Both the position numbers and the translations under genes were made by a program. Positions 42,929-51,378 of a stretch of DNA of 64,000 bases are shown in pieces. Each line of letters opens with the position of its first letter. Within the stretch, counting starts at the first letter, position 1. Origin of the DNA: Pseudarthrobacter sp. NIBRBAC000502772. GTDB lineage: Bacteria > Actinomycetota > Actinomycetes > Actinomycetales > Micrococcaceae. The notes under the pieces were generated by a model. The model worked only from the letters and a program-made list of their open reading frames with translations. It was not told the origin of the DNA and ran no database searches. The stretch lies in contig NZ_CP041188.1 in assembly GCF_006517235.1 (NCBI RefSeq), forward strand, positions 496,001-560,000, in the 5' to 3' direction.

Positions 42929-43257
42929 GCACTGAAAACAACTGGATCGCCGTTGCCTCGACTGATGAGCTCGAGGAAGACGACGTGATCGAAGCGGAAG
43001 TCGACGGGCAGCCCGTCGCCGTTTATCAGACGAAAGCCGGCTACTTCGCCAGCCATGGAATTTGCTCTCACGAATATGCGCGCCTGTGCGAAGGCTTTGT
43101 CTTCGGGAACGTCATTGAGTGCCCCAAACATCAGGGCCGATTCGACGTTCGCAACGGAGCTGCCAAGGGAGCCCCCGCCCACGAACCCATTGCCACCTAT
43201 CCCGTGCGCGTGACCGGGGAAACCATCGAAGTCCAATTCCCGGGAACTCAGTCATGA
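42925..43257 (+). CDS. Rieske-type [2Fe-2S] ferredoxin
   Basis: A 110-residue soluble ferredoxin. The cluster ligands are Cys47-x-His49 (GICSHEYARL) and Cys66-xx-His69 (ECPKHQGRF), the pattern of ferredoxins that feed oxygenases. It overlaps the upstream desaturase (restored frame) and the downstream reductase by 4 bp each, so all three are translationally coupled. It would carry electrons from the flavoprotein reductase to the membrane di-iron enzyme. Confidence 0.92.
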   Translation: MSTENNWIAVASTDELEEDDVIEAEVDGQPVAVYQTKAGYFASHGICSHEYARLCEGFVFGNVIECPKHQGRFDVRNGAAKGAPAHEPIATYPVRVTGETIEVQFPGTQS

Positions 43258-44537
43258 ACGTTCAACAGGAAGCCGACCACTATGTAATCGTGGGCGGAGG
43301 GCCGGCTGCCGCTGCCGCAGTGGAAACTCTCCTCGGCGACCCGGGCAGCGGGCAAGTCACGCTCATAACCGAAGAAGAAATCGCCCCCTACGACCGCACC
43401 ACGCTGTCAAAAGCCGTGCTGCGGGGAACCGGATACGCTCTGCCGCAGCTCCTCGGTCACGTCGAGGACTTGGAACGCTTTCGCGTCCTTCTCGGCAGAA
43501 AGGTCACCGGCTTGGACCCGGACACCCAGAAAATTACCACAGCCACTGGCGAGATTGTGTCATTCAACAAGCTGTTGTTGGCTACCGGGGCAGAACCTCG
43601 CCGCCTGACGCTTCCCGGCAGCACCGCCCGGGGGATCCACTACCTGCGCGATATGGTCGATGCCCGCGAAATCAAAGCGTCCCTGGACGCTTCGCACCAT
43701 CTCGTCATCATCGGAGGCGGCGTAATTGGGCTGGAGGTGGCGGCAAGCTCGCGCTCGCTCGGACACGATGTCACTGTCATCGAGGTCGGGCCCCGGATAC
43801 TGGGCCGCAACGTCCCGGAGGTCATAGCTGAGGCCATCGCGGACGAACACCGGAAGCACGGAGTCAGAATACTGACTTCGGTTGTTCCGGTCGAGTACAC
43901 GGTCGAAGACGACCACGTCACTGGTGTCCGTCTGAGCAATGGCGAGACGCTGGCAGCTGACACCGTAGTCGTGGGGATCGGCGTAAGCCCACGCGATTCT
44001 CTAGCCTCAGAGGCGGGCTTGCTCGTGGATGACGGAATCCTCGTGGACGCCCAAGGGCAGACATCCAATCCCCATGTTTATGCTGCGGGTGATGCCGTAC
44101 GAATGAGACTGTTACCGGAACAACGTGGCCACAGACTGGAATGCTGGAAAGCCGCCGGTGAACAAGGTGCGGTGGCGGCTGCCAACATGATTGGAACTGC
44201 ATCGTCCTACACGAGCCAACCTTGGAACTGGTCCGACCAGTACGACCTCAGCATGCAATCCACTGGATACGTTGGACTCAACTCTGAGGAACTCGTATTC
44301 GGACAACTTGACCAGCCGGGCGGCTTGCTTGTTCTGAATATTGAAAACGGAAACCTAGTCGGCGGATGCGGAGTTTCCCAAGGCGTGTCTATCGCAAAAG
44401 TCATCAGAGCCACCCAGCGTGTTCTCGAGAACGGTGCGGCCGTCGATGTCCCCTCCCTCCAGGAAGTGGCTGGCGACATGAAAGCCCTAACGAAGCTAAT
44501 GACATCGGTGGCTCGTGGCACGTCGCTTGCTGTCTGA
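43254..44537 (+). CDS. FAD-dependent ferredoxin reductase
   Basis: A 427-residue pyridine-nucleotide-disulfide-type reductase of the oxygenase-coupled class. It has the FAD motif YVIVGGGPAAAAAVE at the N-terminus, the second Rossmann motif VIIGGGVIGLEVAAS for NAD(P)H, and the FAD-binding VYAAGDAVR. The C-terminal reductase domain is complete. ATG 43254 overlaps the ferredoxin stop. It is the electron entry point of the three-component system. The duplicated ATPase remnant begins about 30 bp after it. Confidence 0.9.
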   Translation: MNVQQEADHYVIVGGGPAAAAAVETLLGDPGSGQVTLITEEEIAPYDRTTLSKAVLRGTGYALPQLLGHVEDLERFRVLLGRKVTGLDPDTQKITTATGEIVSFNKLLLATGAEPRRLTLPGSTARGIHYLRDMVDAREIKASLDASHHLVIIGGGVIGLEVAASSRSLGHDVTVIEVGPRILGRNVPEVIAEAIADEHRKHGVRILTSVVPVEYTVEDDHVTGVRLSNGETLAADTVVVGIGVSPRDSLASEAGLLVDDGILVDAQGQTSNPHVYAAGDAVRMRLLPEQRGHRLECWKAAGEQGAVAAANMIGTASSYTSQPWNWSDQYDLSMQSTGYVGLNSEELVFGQLDQPGGLLVLNIENGNLVGGCGVSQGVSIAKVIRATQRVLENGAAVDVPSLQEVAGDMKALTKLMTSVARGTSLAV

Positions 44538-44565
44538 GTCCCACGGCCAGCGGTCACGAAAACAC

Positions 44566-44892
44566 AGCGGCGCAATGCCATCGCAGTGGCCGGACCGTTG
44601 CGTTCGCCAAGCAGGTCGTCCTGCTCGACGAGCCCACCGCGGCACTGGGCCTCCGTGAGACACGGCAGGTGCTTGACCTAATCAAGACCCTTCCCAGCAG
44701 GGTGTCTCCGTCATCTTCCCCCCAGTTCGACGGCGTCATCGAAGTCGCCGACGGGCCATCGTCCTGCGCTGAGGGAGGGTCGTTGGCGAGAGATCTCCAG
44801 CGCCGAAACCCACGAACGCATTGTCTCACTCATCCTCCGGGGGCGCTGATGCAACAGCGGCGGCCTCCGAAAAATCAGACTCATCCACTTAA
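44566..44892 (+). pseudogene. 3' remnant of a duplicated ABC ATPase gene
   Basis: The segment matches the last part of the ATPase gene at 25.55-25.88 kb: VAFAKQVVLLDEPTAALGLR then ETRQVLDLIKTLP is preserved, including Walker B. Several indels then break the frame (the ISHQLDD switch is lost), while DNA similarity continues to the stop and into the CACCAGGAGAATCAC ribosome-binding site of the binding-protein gene. The first 160 codons, with Walker A, are absent. Confidence 0.9.
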
Positions 44893-44908
44893 CCACCAGG
44901 AGAATCAC

Positions 44909-45865
44909 ATGAAACAAGCTAAATGGCTTGCGGCCGGCGTGCTGGTCGGATCTCTTGCCTTGTCCATGACCGCATGCGGCGGCGGAAGTTCCGCGGCCAC
45001 GGACGGGCAGAGCAAACCCAAAGTCGGGGTCATCCTCAAGACCACCAACGCCTACTTCAACGCCATGAGCGAGGGCATCGCCGCCATGCCCAAGGACGAC
45101 ATCGAATTCCTGGGCGTCGATGCCCCCGGCAACGGAGTCGACGCACAGCCGCAGATCACCGCGATCGAAGGCATGGTCACCCGCGGCGCCGACGCCATCG
45201 TGGTCGCACCCATCGGCCCGCAGGTCCAGCCGGCCCTGGACCGCGCAGTCAGCCAGGGCGTCAAAATCGTATTGGTCAACGACGACCTGGGCGGCTGGAA
45301 GGGAGCCTCCAGCTACGTCGGAACCGACAACTACGCCGGAGCCAGCCAGGCCGGCAAATACCTTGCCGAACAGCTCAAAAACAAGGGAACGCTGGCCATC
45401 ATGTCCGGCATCCCCGGTGTCCCGGCCCTGGACGCACGAGTCAATGGCGTCCTGGACGCACTCAAAGGCACGGACATCAAGGTCGTCAACACTCTGGCCA
45501 CCGAATGCGACCAGACCAAGGGCGTAAACGTCATGCAGGCCTTCGCCGCCTCCAACCCCGACGTGGACGCGATCTACAGCGCCTGCGGACCGCCCGTCCT
45601 GGGCGCCATCGAAGCCCGCAAGAAGTCTGATCCGTTCAAGCCGGGCCTGCTGCTCGTGGGCTTCGACGCACTTCCGGATGAGGCCAATGCCATCCTGGCC
45701 GGCACGGAAACAGCCAGCATCGCCCAGTTCCCGAAAAAAATGGGCACCACCGCGGTGACCACGGCCGCCGCAGCCGCGCGCGGAGACAAGTTTGAGCCCC
45801 GGATCGATACCGGCACCGAAGTCGTTACAAAAGACACCGCCCAGAAATTCACGACCTTTCAATAA
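44909..45865 (+). CDS. Periplasmic-binding-protein-like lipoprotein, duplicated copy
   Basis: A 318-residue paralogue of the 25901 protein with the same lipobox (LSMTAC, Cys23) and overall Peripla_BP_4 fold. Most of the sequence is identical, for example KPKVGVILKTTNAYFNAM, MSGIPGVPALDARVNG and FKPGLLLVGFDALPDE. It is intact, unlike its ATPase and permease partners, so it could work as an alternative receptor with the 24-25.9 kb transporter, or be decaying. Confidence 0.92.
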   Translation: MKQAKWLAAGVLVGSLALSMTACGGGSSAATDGQSKPKVGVILKTTNAYFNAMSEGIAAMPKDDIEFLGVDAPGNGVDAQPQITAIEGMVTRGADAIVVAPIGPQVQPALDRAVSQGVKIVLVNDDLGGWKGASSYVGTDNYAGASQAGKYLAEQLKNKGTLAIMSGIPGVPALDARVNGVLDALKGTDIKVVNTLATECDQTKGVNVMQAFAASNPDVDAIYSACGPPVLGAIEARKKSDPFKPGLLLVGFDALPDEANAILAGTETASIAQFPKKMGTTAVTTAAAAARGDKFEPRIDTGTEVVTKDTAQKFTTFQ

Positions 45866-45885
45866 ATCCGGAAACGGAGCACGCA

Positions 45886-45921
45886 CAGTGCCGGGCACTC
45901 GATGTGAGCGGCCCGGCACTG
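45886..45921 (+). repeat. Hairpin after the duplicated binding-protein gene
   Basis: CAGTGCCGGG pairs with CCCGGCACTG, matching the hairpin at 26872-26911. Similarity to the first locus fades around 45950, marking the right end of the duplication. Confidence 0.65.
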
Positions 45922-46398
45922 CGTGTCAGCCAGGCGGCATCCGGAGCATGTCCCAGAGCCGGAGCCAAGATTAGGTTTTCCAGTTTTGACGTAGGCTCCG
46001 CCGCACACATTTCCTGCCGGCGGCGCTGGGGATTTGGTGCGTTCCGAAGCCACCCGACCATCGCCGTCTCGGCCATTGGAGCCCGGTTCCACGGGATATC
46101 AAGCATCCACAGAACACTCAACTAGGTCAGACTCGCAGAGCAGTAGGAGCGCAGCGTGCGAAGGCGACGGGGTGCTTCAGCGGCTGCCAGACGTAAGATT
46201 TGGGTGTGCTCTATTCGGATGCAGGATGTTTGAAGGTCAAGGCAAGTGAAACAGGAGGCAATAGCCCGACACCAGGTCAGCTGGACCTTCATTCGAGCCA
46301 GATATCTGGAAGGAAGAGCGCTTCCTAAGGGCGAGTGATCCAAGCCCTGCCTCACTCCGAATTAGGAAAGCGTCACCAAGAGCCACGGCCGAGTTGAA
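45922..46398. other. Unassigned stretch between the duplicated locus and adk
   Basis: Short frames are present, but none has a plausible start and none resembles a protein I know. The operon on the minus strand ends here at adk; I see no strong intrinsic terminator. Confidence 0.4.
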
Positions 46399-46977
46399 TC
46401 AGGCTGCCTGTGCCGCTTTGAGGACCTGCATCACGCGGTCAGTCACTTCGTCGATCGGGCCGATGCCGTCCACCTGGGTGAGGATGTCGCGCTCGGCGTA
46501 TCTGGCCACGACGACTTCGGTTTGCTCGTGGTACAGGTCCAGGCGGTGGCGGATGACGGCTTCGTTGTCGTCGCTCCGGCCCGTTTCCTTGGCCCGGCCC
46601 AGGAGGCGGTGGACCAGTTCCTCGTCGTCGGCCGTCAGCTGCAGGACGACGTCCAGCTTCTCGTCGCCCTTGGCGAGGATCTCGTCCAGGTAATCCACCT
46701 GCGCGGTGGTGCGGGGGTAGCCGTCGAGCACAAAGCCGCTTTCGACGTCGGCCTCGCTCAGGCGGTCGCGGACCATCTTGTTGGTGACGCTGTCCGGAAC
46801 GAAGTCGCCGTTGTCCATGTACTTCTTGGCCTCGATGCCAAGCGGAGTTTCGCCCTTCACGTTGGCGCGGAAGATATCTCCGGTGGAGATCGCCACAACG
46901 CCGAGGCGCCCCGAGATCCGCTCCGCCTGGGTTCCTTTTCCGGAACCGGGAGGTCCAATAATCAGCATTCTCGTCAT
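46399..46977 (-). CDS. adk: Adenylate kinase (short form)
   Basis: A 192-residue kinase converting AMP + ATP to 2 ADP. P-loop GPPGSGKGTQ at residues 8-17, AMP-binding STGDIFR, DGYPRT and the short lid loop (GRAKETGRSDD) are visible. It lies 19 bp after a maleylpyruvate isomerase gene as the last gene of the salicylate/gentisate operon rather than in a ribosomal-protein operon, so it is probably a second, specialised copy. AMP made by the acyl-AMP ligase of the same operon is its obvious substrate. Confidence 0.92.
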   Translation of the reverse strand: MTRMLIIGPPGSGKGTQAERISGRLGVVAISTGDIFRANVKGETPLGIEAKKYMDNGDFVPDSVTNKMVRDRLSEADVESGFVLDGYPRTTAQVDYLDEILAKGDEKLDVVLQLTADDEELVHRLLGRAKETGRSDDNEAVIRHRLDLYHEQTEVVVARYAERDILTQVDGIGPIDEVTDRVMQVLKAAQAA

Positions 46978-46996
46978 CGCAAAAGCCCTTTCTGGC

Positions 46997-47752
46997 CTAG
47001 ATCCACTTCGGGGCAGCAGGAACTGCGCCGTTGGCGCCAGGACCTTCCACTGTCACACCGTTGGCGCCTCTGCCTGCTGCCCATTCAGTGATGGCGGGCA
47101 AAGAGCCGGCGATGACCGTTGCGTGGGCTGCGCCGGTGTCCCCGAAGGTCATTGTTTGGGGCTGGCCGGAGACCTCTACGATGAGGCCCGTGTCGGTGCC
47201 GCGGGTTTTCCAGGCGCCGGTGATGTCCCGGAGGAGGCGCTCGAGGACGGGTGCGGGGATGTCGTTGAAGGTGGCCCCGTTGTTCAGATCGACTGCGTGG
47301 ATCCAGACTTCCCTAGTGCGCATCCATGCCGTTTCGGAGACGGGAACGGCACGTCCCTGCGCAGTGCGGACTTCGTGCTGCCATGCCGGGTCCGGCAGGT
47401 CACGCCACTCGACGGACAGATGTACCGCGGAGTGATCGAAAAGGTTCCGCAGCGCGATGGGGGAGAGGGTGGCGCCAAAGTTGATCTCGTGGTTGCGCGC
47501 CTCGGGGGAGGGGTACATCGGTGTTTCGACTCCGGTGGCTGCCCATTCGACCAGACGTGCGATCGCGCGGGCGTTGTACCCTACGTGCGCCACGATATGC
47601 CGGCGGGTCCAGTCGGGCAGCAGCGAGTCGCCGTCCAGTTCTGCGTCGGTGAGCTCGTTGAGCTTGCGGGCGAAAAAGGCGGTGCCCCGCCGCGCCTGCA
47701 GGAGTTGTTCCTGCAGGCGCGGGTCGGTGGCTTGGTCGTGGCGGGCGACCAT
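46997..47752 (-). CDS. Maleylpyruvate isomerase, mycothiol-dependent type (salicylate operon copy)
   Basis: A 251-residue MDMPI-fold protein paralogous to the 39.2-kb one: MVARHDQATDPRLQEQLLQA, DWTRRHIVAHVGYNARAIA with the metal-binding His, and VWIHAVDLN. The start codon overlaps the stop of the FAA hydrolase gene (ATGA). It isomerises maleylpyruvate to fumarylpyruvate. Confidence 0.9.
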   Translation of the reverse strand: MVARHDQATDPRLQEQLLQARRGTAFFARKLNELTDAELDGDSLLPDWTRRHIVAHVGYNARAIARLVEWAATGVETPMYPSPEARNHEINFGATLSPIALRNLFDHSAVHLSVEWRDLPDPAWQHEVRTAQGRAVPVSETAWMRTREVWIHAVDLNNGATFNDIPAPVLERLLRDITGAWKTRGTDTGLIVEVSGQPQTMTFGDTGAAHATVIAGSLPAITEWAAGRGANGVTVEGPGANGAVPAAPKWI

Positions 47753-48576
47753 CAGGCTTCCTTGACCACGCGGTTGGTCAGCTGGCCGAGTCCTTCGATG
47801 GTGGTGACCAGGACCTGGCCTTCCTGCAGGTACCTCTTGGGGTCCTGGGCGTGGCCCACGCCGCCGGGGGTGCCGGTGGCGATCACGTCGCCCGGGTTCA
47901 GGGTGATGATGGTGGAGATGTAGGAGACCAGGAATTCGGGGGTGAACACCAGGTCGCCGGTGGGGGTGCTCTGCTGCACCTCACCGTCCACGGCCGAGGT
48001 CATCAGCGGCCCGGCACTGAATTCGTCCTTGGTGACCAGGGCGGGGCCGAACGGGGTGGACTTTTCCCAGGTCTTTCCCTGCAGCCACTGTATGGTGCGG
48101 AACTGGTAATCGCGCATGGACACGTCGTTCAGGACGGCGTAGCCGGCGATGTGGTCCGCGGCGTCGGCTTCGCTGATGCGGCGGCCGGGCTTGCCGATGA
48201 CGACGGCGAGTTCGGCTTCCCAGTCCACTGCGTCGGATTCCTGGGGCAGGGCGAGGTCATCGTTGGGCCCGATGAGGGATTCGGCGTACTTGGCGAACAG
48301 GGTGGGGTACTCGGGGACTTCCCGGCCCATTTCCTTGATGTGGTTGCGGTAGTTGTGGCCCACGCAGATGATCTTGCCGGGGGAGGGGACGACGGCGGCG
48401 AGGTCGGCGCCGTCCAGGGCGTGCGTTGCGCCGCTGGCCGCCGCAGCGGTGGTTTCCCAGTTCGGGTCCTGCAGGAGAGCGCCGACGTCGGCGAACCCTG
48501 GGATCTCGGTGAGGGCGTCGCCGTCCTGGCGCACCGCTTTGGTGCCGTCTTCGGTGCGGAGGGTAAGGAGTCTCAT
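47752..48576 (-). CDS. Fumarylpyruvate hydrolase (FAA-hydrolase family)
   Basis: A 274-residue FAA-hydrolase-family enzyme: PGKIICVGHNYRNHIKEMG, metal ligands in WEAELAVVIG and the loop VIATGTPGGVG. It hydrolyses fumarylpyruvate to fumarate and pyruvate. The start overlaps the gentisate dioxygenase stop by one base (TAATG). The frame stays open far upstream, but that part is a shadow of the dioxygenase gene, not a fusion. Confidence 0.9.
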   Translation of the reverse strand: MRLLTLRTEDGTKAVRQDGDALTEIPGFADVGALLQDPNWETTAAAASGATHALDGADLAAVVPSPGKIICVGHNYRNHIKEMGREVPEYPTLFAKYAESLIGPNDDLALPQESDAVDWEAELAVVIGKPGRRISEADAADHIAGYAVLNDVSMRDYQFRTIQWLQGKTWEKSTPFGPALVTKDEFSAGPLMTSAVDGEVQQSTPTGDLVFTPEFLVSYISTIITLNPGDVIATGTPGGVGHAQDPKRYLQEGQVLVTTIEGLGQLTNRVVKEA

Positions 48577-49694
48577 TACTTGGTGCGTCCTTCGATGTAG
48601 GTTCGGTTGAAATTCAGGCGTTCGAAGATGGGAGCGTCGCTGAAGCGGAAGAGGTCGAACTCCGTCCCGGCTTCCAGGGACCATTGCTGCCAGGACGGGA
48701 CGACGAACAGGTCGCCCTTGGCCAGTTGCTTGGTTTCGCCGTTCAGGACCACGGATCCGGTGCCTTCGAAGACCTGCCAGACACTGGAGCCCACCTCGCG
48801 GAGGGGTTCGGTGGTGGCGCCGGCGCGGAGGCGGTGGAACTCGGCCCGGATGGTGGGCATCACATCCCCGCCTGTGGTCGGGTTGGTGTAGCGGACCGCG
48901 GCGTGGCCCTGGGCGACCGTGGCGGGGTGGCCTTCGTCCTCCAACAGGAGCTGTTCGCGGAGCGCTGCGTCGGTGTACTTCCAGCGGTAGGCGGCGATGG
49001 GGGAGTTGGTGGTGTCGTCGAGGCCGGAGAGCGGGCGGAGGCCGGGGTGGGCCCAGAGGCGTTCGGAGCGGGAGATGTCCGGGGTGGCTTCGTCGGTGAC
49101 GCGTTCGGTGCCGAACTCGAAGAAGCCGGCGTCGGCGTAGTGCACGAACGGGATGTCCAGCCCGTCGATCCAGGCCATCGGCTCGTCGGTGTCGTTGTGG
49201 TGGCCGTGGAAGTTCCAGCCCGGGGTGAGCAGGAAGTCGCCGCGGGACATCCGCACGGGGTCCCCGTTCACCACGGTCCACACCCCCTCGCCCTCGACGA
49301 CGAAGCGGAACGCGTTCTGGGAGTGGCGGTGTTCCGGTGCCGTTTCCCGGCCGCCGAGATACTGGATTGCCGCCCACAGCGTAGGTGTGGCGTATGGGGT
49401 GCCGGCAAGGCCGGGGTTCGCCAGGGCAATAGCGCGGCGTTCTCCGCCGCGGCCCACGGGCACCAGGTCACCGGCGCGGGCGGCCAGCGGATACAGATCA
49501 TCCCAGCGCCACACATGCGGCACGGCCTTGGGGGTTGGGACCATCGGCATCAGGTCCCCGATCTCCGTCCACAAGGGGATCAGGTTTTCCTTATCGAAGT
49601 CCTTGTAGAGCTGTTCAAGCTGGGCCGCTTCCTCAGGTGTCGGCTCCGGAGCGACCACACCGGCCGCAACAGACTCATGGGTAATGTTTTCCAT
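48576..49694 (-). CDS. Gentisate 1,2-dioxygenase (salicylate operon copy)
   Basis: A 372-residue bicupin dioxygenase. Fe ligands are in ETAPEHRHSQNAFRFVVEG and GWNFHGHHND. Two adjacent ATGs exist (49697 and 49694); the second is used because AGGAAG lies 6 bp before it. It is closely paralogous to the 38.1-kb enzyme. The gene follows the salicylate AMP-ligase by 13 bp and couples to the FAA hydrolase. Confidence 0.93.
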   Translation of the reverse strand: MENITHESVAAGVVAPEPTPEEAAQLEQLYKDFDKENLIPLWTEIGDLMPMVPTPKAVPHVWRWDDLYPLAARAGDLVPVGRGGERRAIALANPGLAGTPYATPTLWAAIQYLGGRETAPEHRHSQNAFRFVVEGEGVWTVVNGDPVRMSRGDFLLTPGWNFHGHHNDTDEPMAWIDGLDIPFVHYADAGFFEFGTERVTDEATPDISRSERLWAHPGLRPLSGLDDTTNSPIAAYRWKYTDAALREQLLLEDEGHPATVAQGHAAVRYTNPTTGGDVMPTIRAEFHRLRAGATTEPLREVGSSVWQVFEGTGSVVLNGETKQLAKGDLFVVPSWQQWSLEAGTEFDLFRFSDAPIFERLNFNRTYIEGRTK

Positions 49695-49707
49695 CATTGT
49701 CTTCCTT

Positions 49708-51378
49708 TCACTTCGCGGGGGAGGTGGAAGCCAAGCGCTCGGCGATGTCGGCGCGAAGGTCCTTTTTGTTGATCTTTCCGACTTTTGTCGTGGGCAGCTC
49801 ATCCACCACCACCAGGTGCTCGGGGATCTTGAAGGCGGCCACTCCGGTCCGCCGAAGCAGGTCCTGGATCTGTTCCAGCGTTACTTCTGTTCCTGGTTTG
49901 ACGGTGATGTAGAGGCAGAGCTTTTCGCCCAGCACCGGATCCGGCATGGCGATGGCGGCCGCCATGGTGACGTCCTCAATCCGGTACACCAGGCTTTCAA
50001 TTTCCTCCGCGGAGATTTTTTCTCCGCCGCGGTTGATCATGTCCTTGTCGCGTCCCTGGACGATGAGGTTTCCGTCCGGGCGGCGTTCCACGATGTCCCC
50101 GCTGGCGTACCAGCCATCAGGGGTGAATGCCCGGGCGTTGGCCTCCGGCGCGCGGTAGTAGCCGCGAGGGGTGTAGGGGCCGCGCGTGAGGATGGCTCCG
50201 GCAGTCCCATCGGGCACGTCATTGCCTGCCTCATCCACAATACGAATTTCGTCAGCATCGGATACAGGCCGGCCCTGCGTGGTGCAGATAACGTCCTCGG
50301 GGTCGTCCAGTCGGGTGGTGTTGATGAGACCCTCGGCCATGCCAAAGACCTGCTGCAAGGTTGCACCCAACACGGGCTTCACCTTGTAGGCGATCTCGTC
50401 CGGGAGTCTGGAACCGCCAACCTGGATGACCTGCAGGCTCGCCAGCTCGTTGCCGCCCACTTCCTCTTGGTGTTCAATCCAGCGCTGCGCCACTGCGGGG
50501 ACCGCGGTGGAGAGTGTGACGCCTTCGCGTTCAATGGCGGCAAAGGCTTTGCGTGGCTCGGGGCTGGGCAGCATGATCACTCGGCCGCCGGCGAACAGTA
50601 TGCCCAGGATCCCCGGGCAGGCGAGGGGAAAGTTATGGCTCGCCGGCAGGGTACCGAGGTAAACGGTGTCCTCAGTAACGGCCGTTGGCAGGGACGTCGC
50701 CTTGATGTTGTAGGCGTAATCGTTATGGGTGCGGGTGATGAGCTTGGGCAGCCCGGTAGTGCCCCCGGAGAGCAGGAACAGGGCCGGTGCATCCGGAGAG
50801 GGCGCCGATGCATCCAGCCGGGCCCGGGTGCCGGCAGCGTCCGTCCCGGGGGCAAGGACCTCGTCCAGGCGAATGTTGAGGGGGTTCGCGGCGCCCGATA
50901 CGAGGATCAGATCAAGGGACGGAATGGACGCAGCGAGTTCCTCGGCCAGGGCCTGGTGATCGAAATCCTTGATCACGTCCGGTACTGCGATGGCGCGGGA
51001 CTCGGAGAGTTCTGTCAGGAAGGACAGCTCGTATTTTCTGTGCGCAGGCAACGCCATGACAGGGATGATGCCTGCCCGGAAACAAGCCAGCGTGAGGATG
51101 GTGAACTGCCATCCGTTCGGCAGCTGGAGCATGATGCGGTCATCTGCCTTGAGTCCGAGCTGGAGGAGGCGCTCGGCTGCGGCGTCCATCCGGTTGGCAA
51201 GCTCGGAATAGGTGATGCGAACATCGCCCTCTACCAACGCCACCTTGTCGGGCAAGCGGTCGGCGGTGTCCAGGACGTAGCTGCCCAGGGCCCGGTCCTC
51301 CCAGTAGCCCTTCCGGCGGAATTCTGCAGCAAGTTCTGCTGGCCAGGGGACAGTGCCTTCACTGGTGTGGCTGGTCAT
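49708..51378 (-). CDS. Aryl-AMP/CoA ligase, salicylyl-AMP ligase type
   Basis: A 556-residue adenylating enzyme of the DhbE/EntE group. Motifs: LFLLSGGTTGLPKLI (A3-like P-loop), FGMAEGLINTTRLDDPED, YRAPEANARAFTPDGWYASGD-type A7 and the C-terminal catalytic Lys in TKVGKINKK. DhbE-group enzymes activate 2-hydroxybenzoates. In Streptomyces WA46, SdgA activates salicylate for degradation through salicylyl-CoA; this gene has the same neighbours. The start overlaps the preceding gene by 4 bp. Confidence 0.85.
   Translation of the reverse strand: MTSHTSEGTVPWPAELAAEFRRKGYWEDRALGSYVLDTADRLPDKVALVEGDVRITYSELANRMDAAAERLLQLGLKADDRIMLQLPNGWQFTILTLACFRAGIIPVMALPAHRKYELSFLTELSESRAIAVPDVIKDFDHQALAEELAASIPSLDLILVSGAANPLNIRLDEVLAPGTDAAGTRARLDASAPSPDAPALFLLSGGTTGLPKLITRTHNDYAYNIKATSLPTAVTEDTVYLGTLPASHNFPLACPGILGILFAGGRVIMLPSPEPRKAFAAIEREGVTLSTAVPAVAQRWIEHQEEVGGNELASLQVIQVGGSRLPDEIAYKVKPVLGATLQQVFGMAEGLINTTRLDDPEDVICTTQGRPVSDADEIRIVDEAGNDVPDGTAGAILTRGPYTPRGYYRAPEANARAFTPDGWYASGDIVERRPDGNLIVQGRDKDMINRGGEKISAEEIESLVYRIEDVTMAAAIAMPDPVLGEKLCLYITVKPGTEVTLEQIQDLLRRTGVAAFKIPEHLVVVDELPTTKVGKINKKDLRADIAERLASTSPAK

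Noticed and set aside
44366..45865. Apparent 499-residue fusion of an ATPase piece with a binding protein
   Set aside because: The ATPase remnant is frameshifted and only by chance opens into the binding-protein frame; the latter has its own ribosome-binding site and lipobox.
47752..49377. Apparent 541-residue protein including the FAA hydrolase
   Set aside because: Only the last 274 residues are the hydrolase. The first part is the gentisate dioxygenase gene read in the wrong frame, so it is not a fusion.
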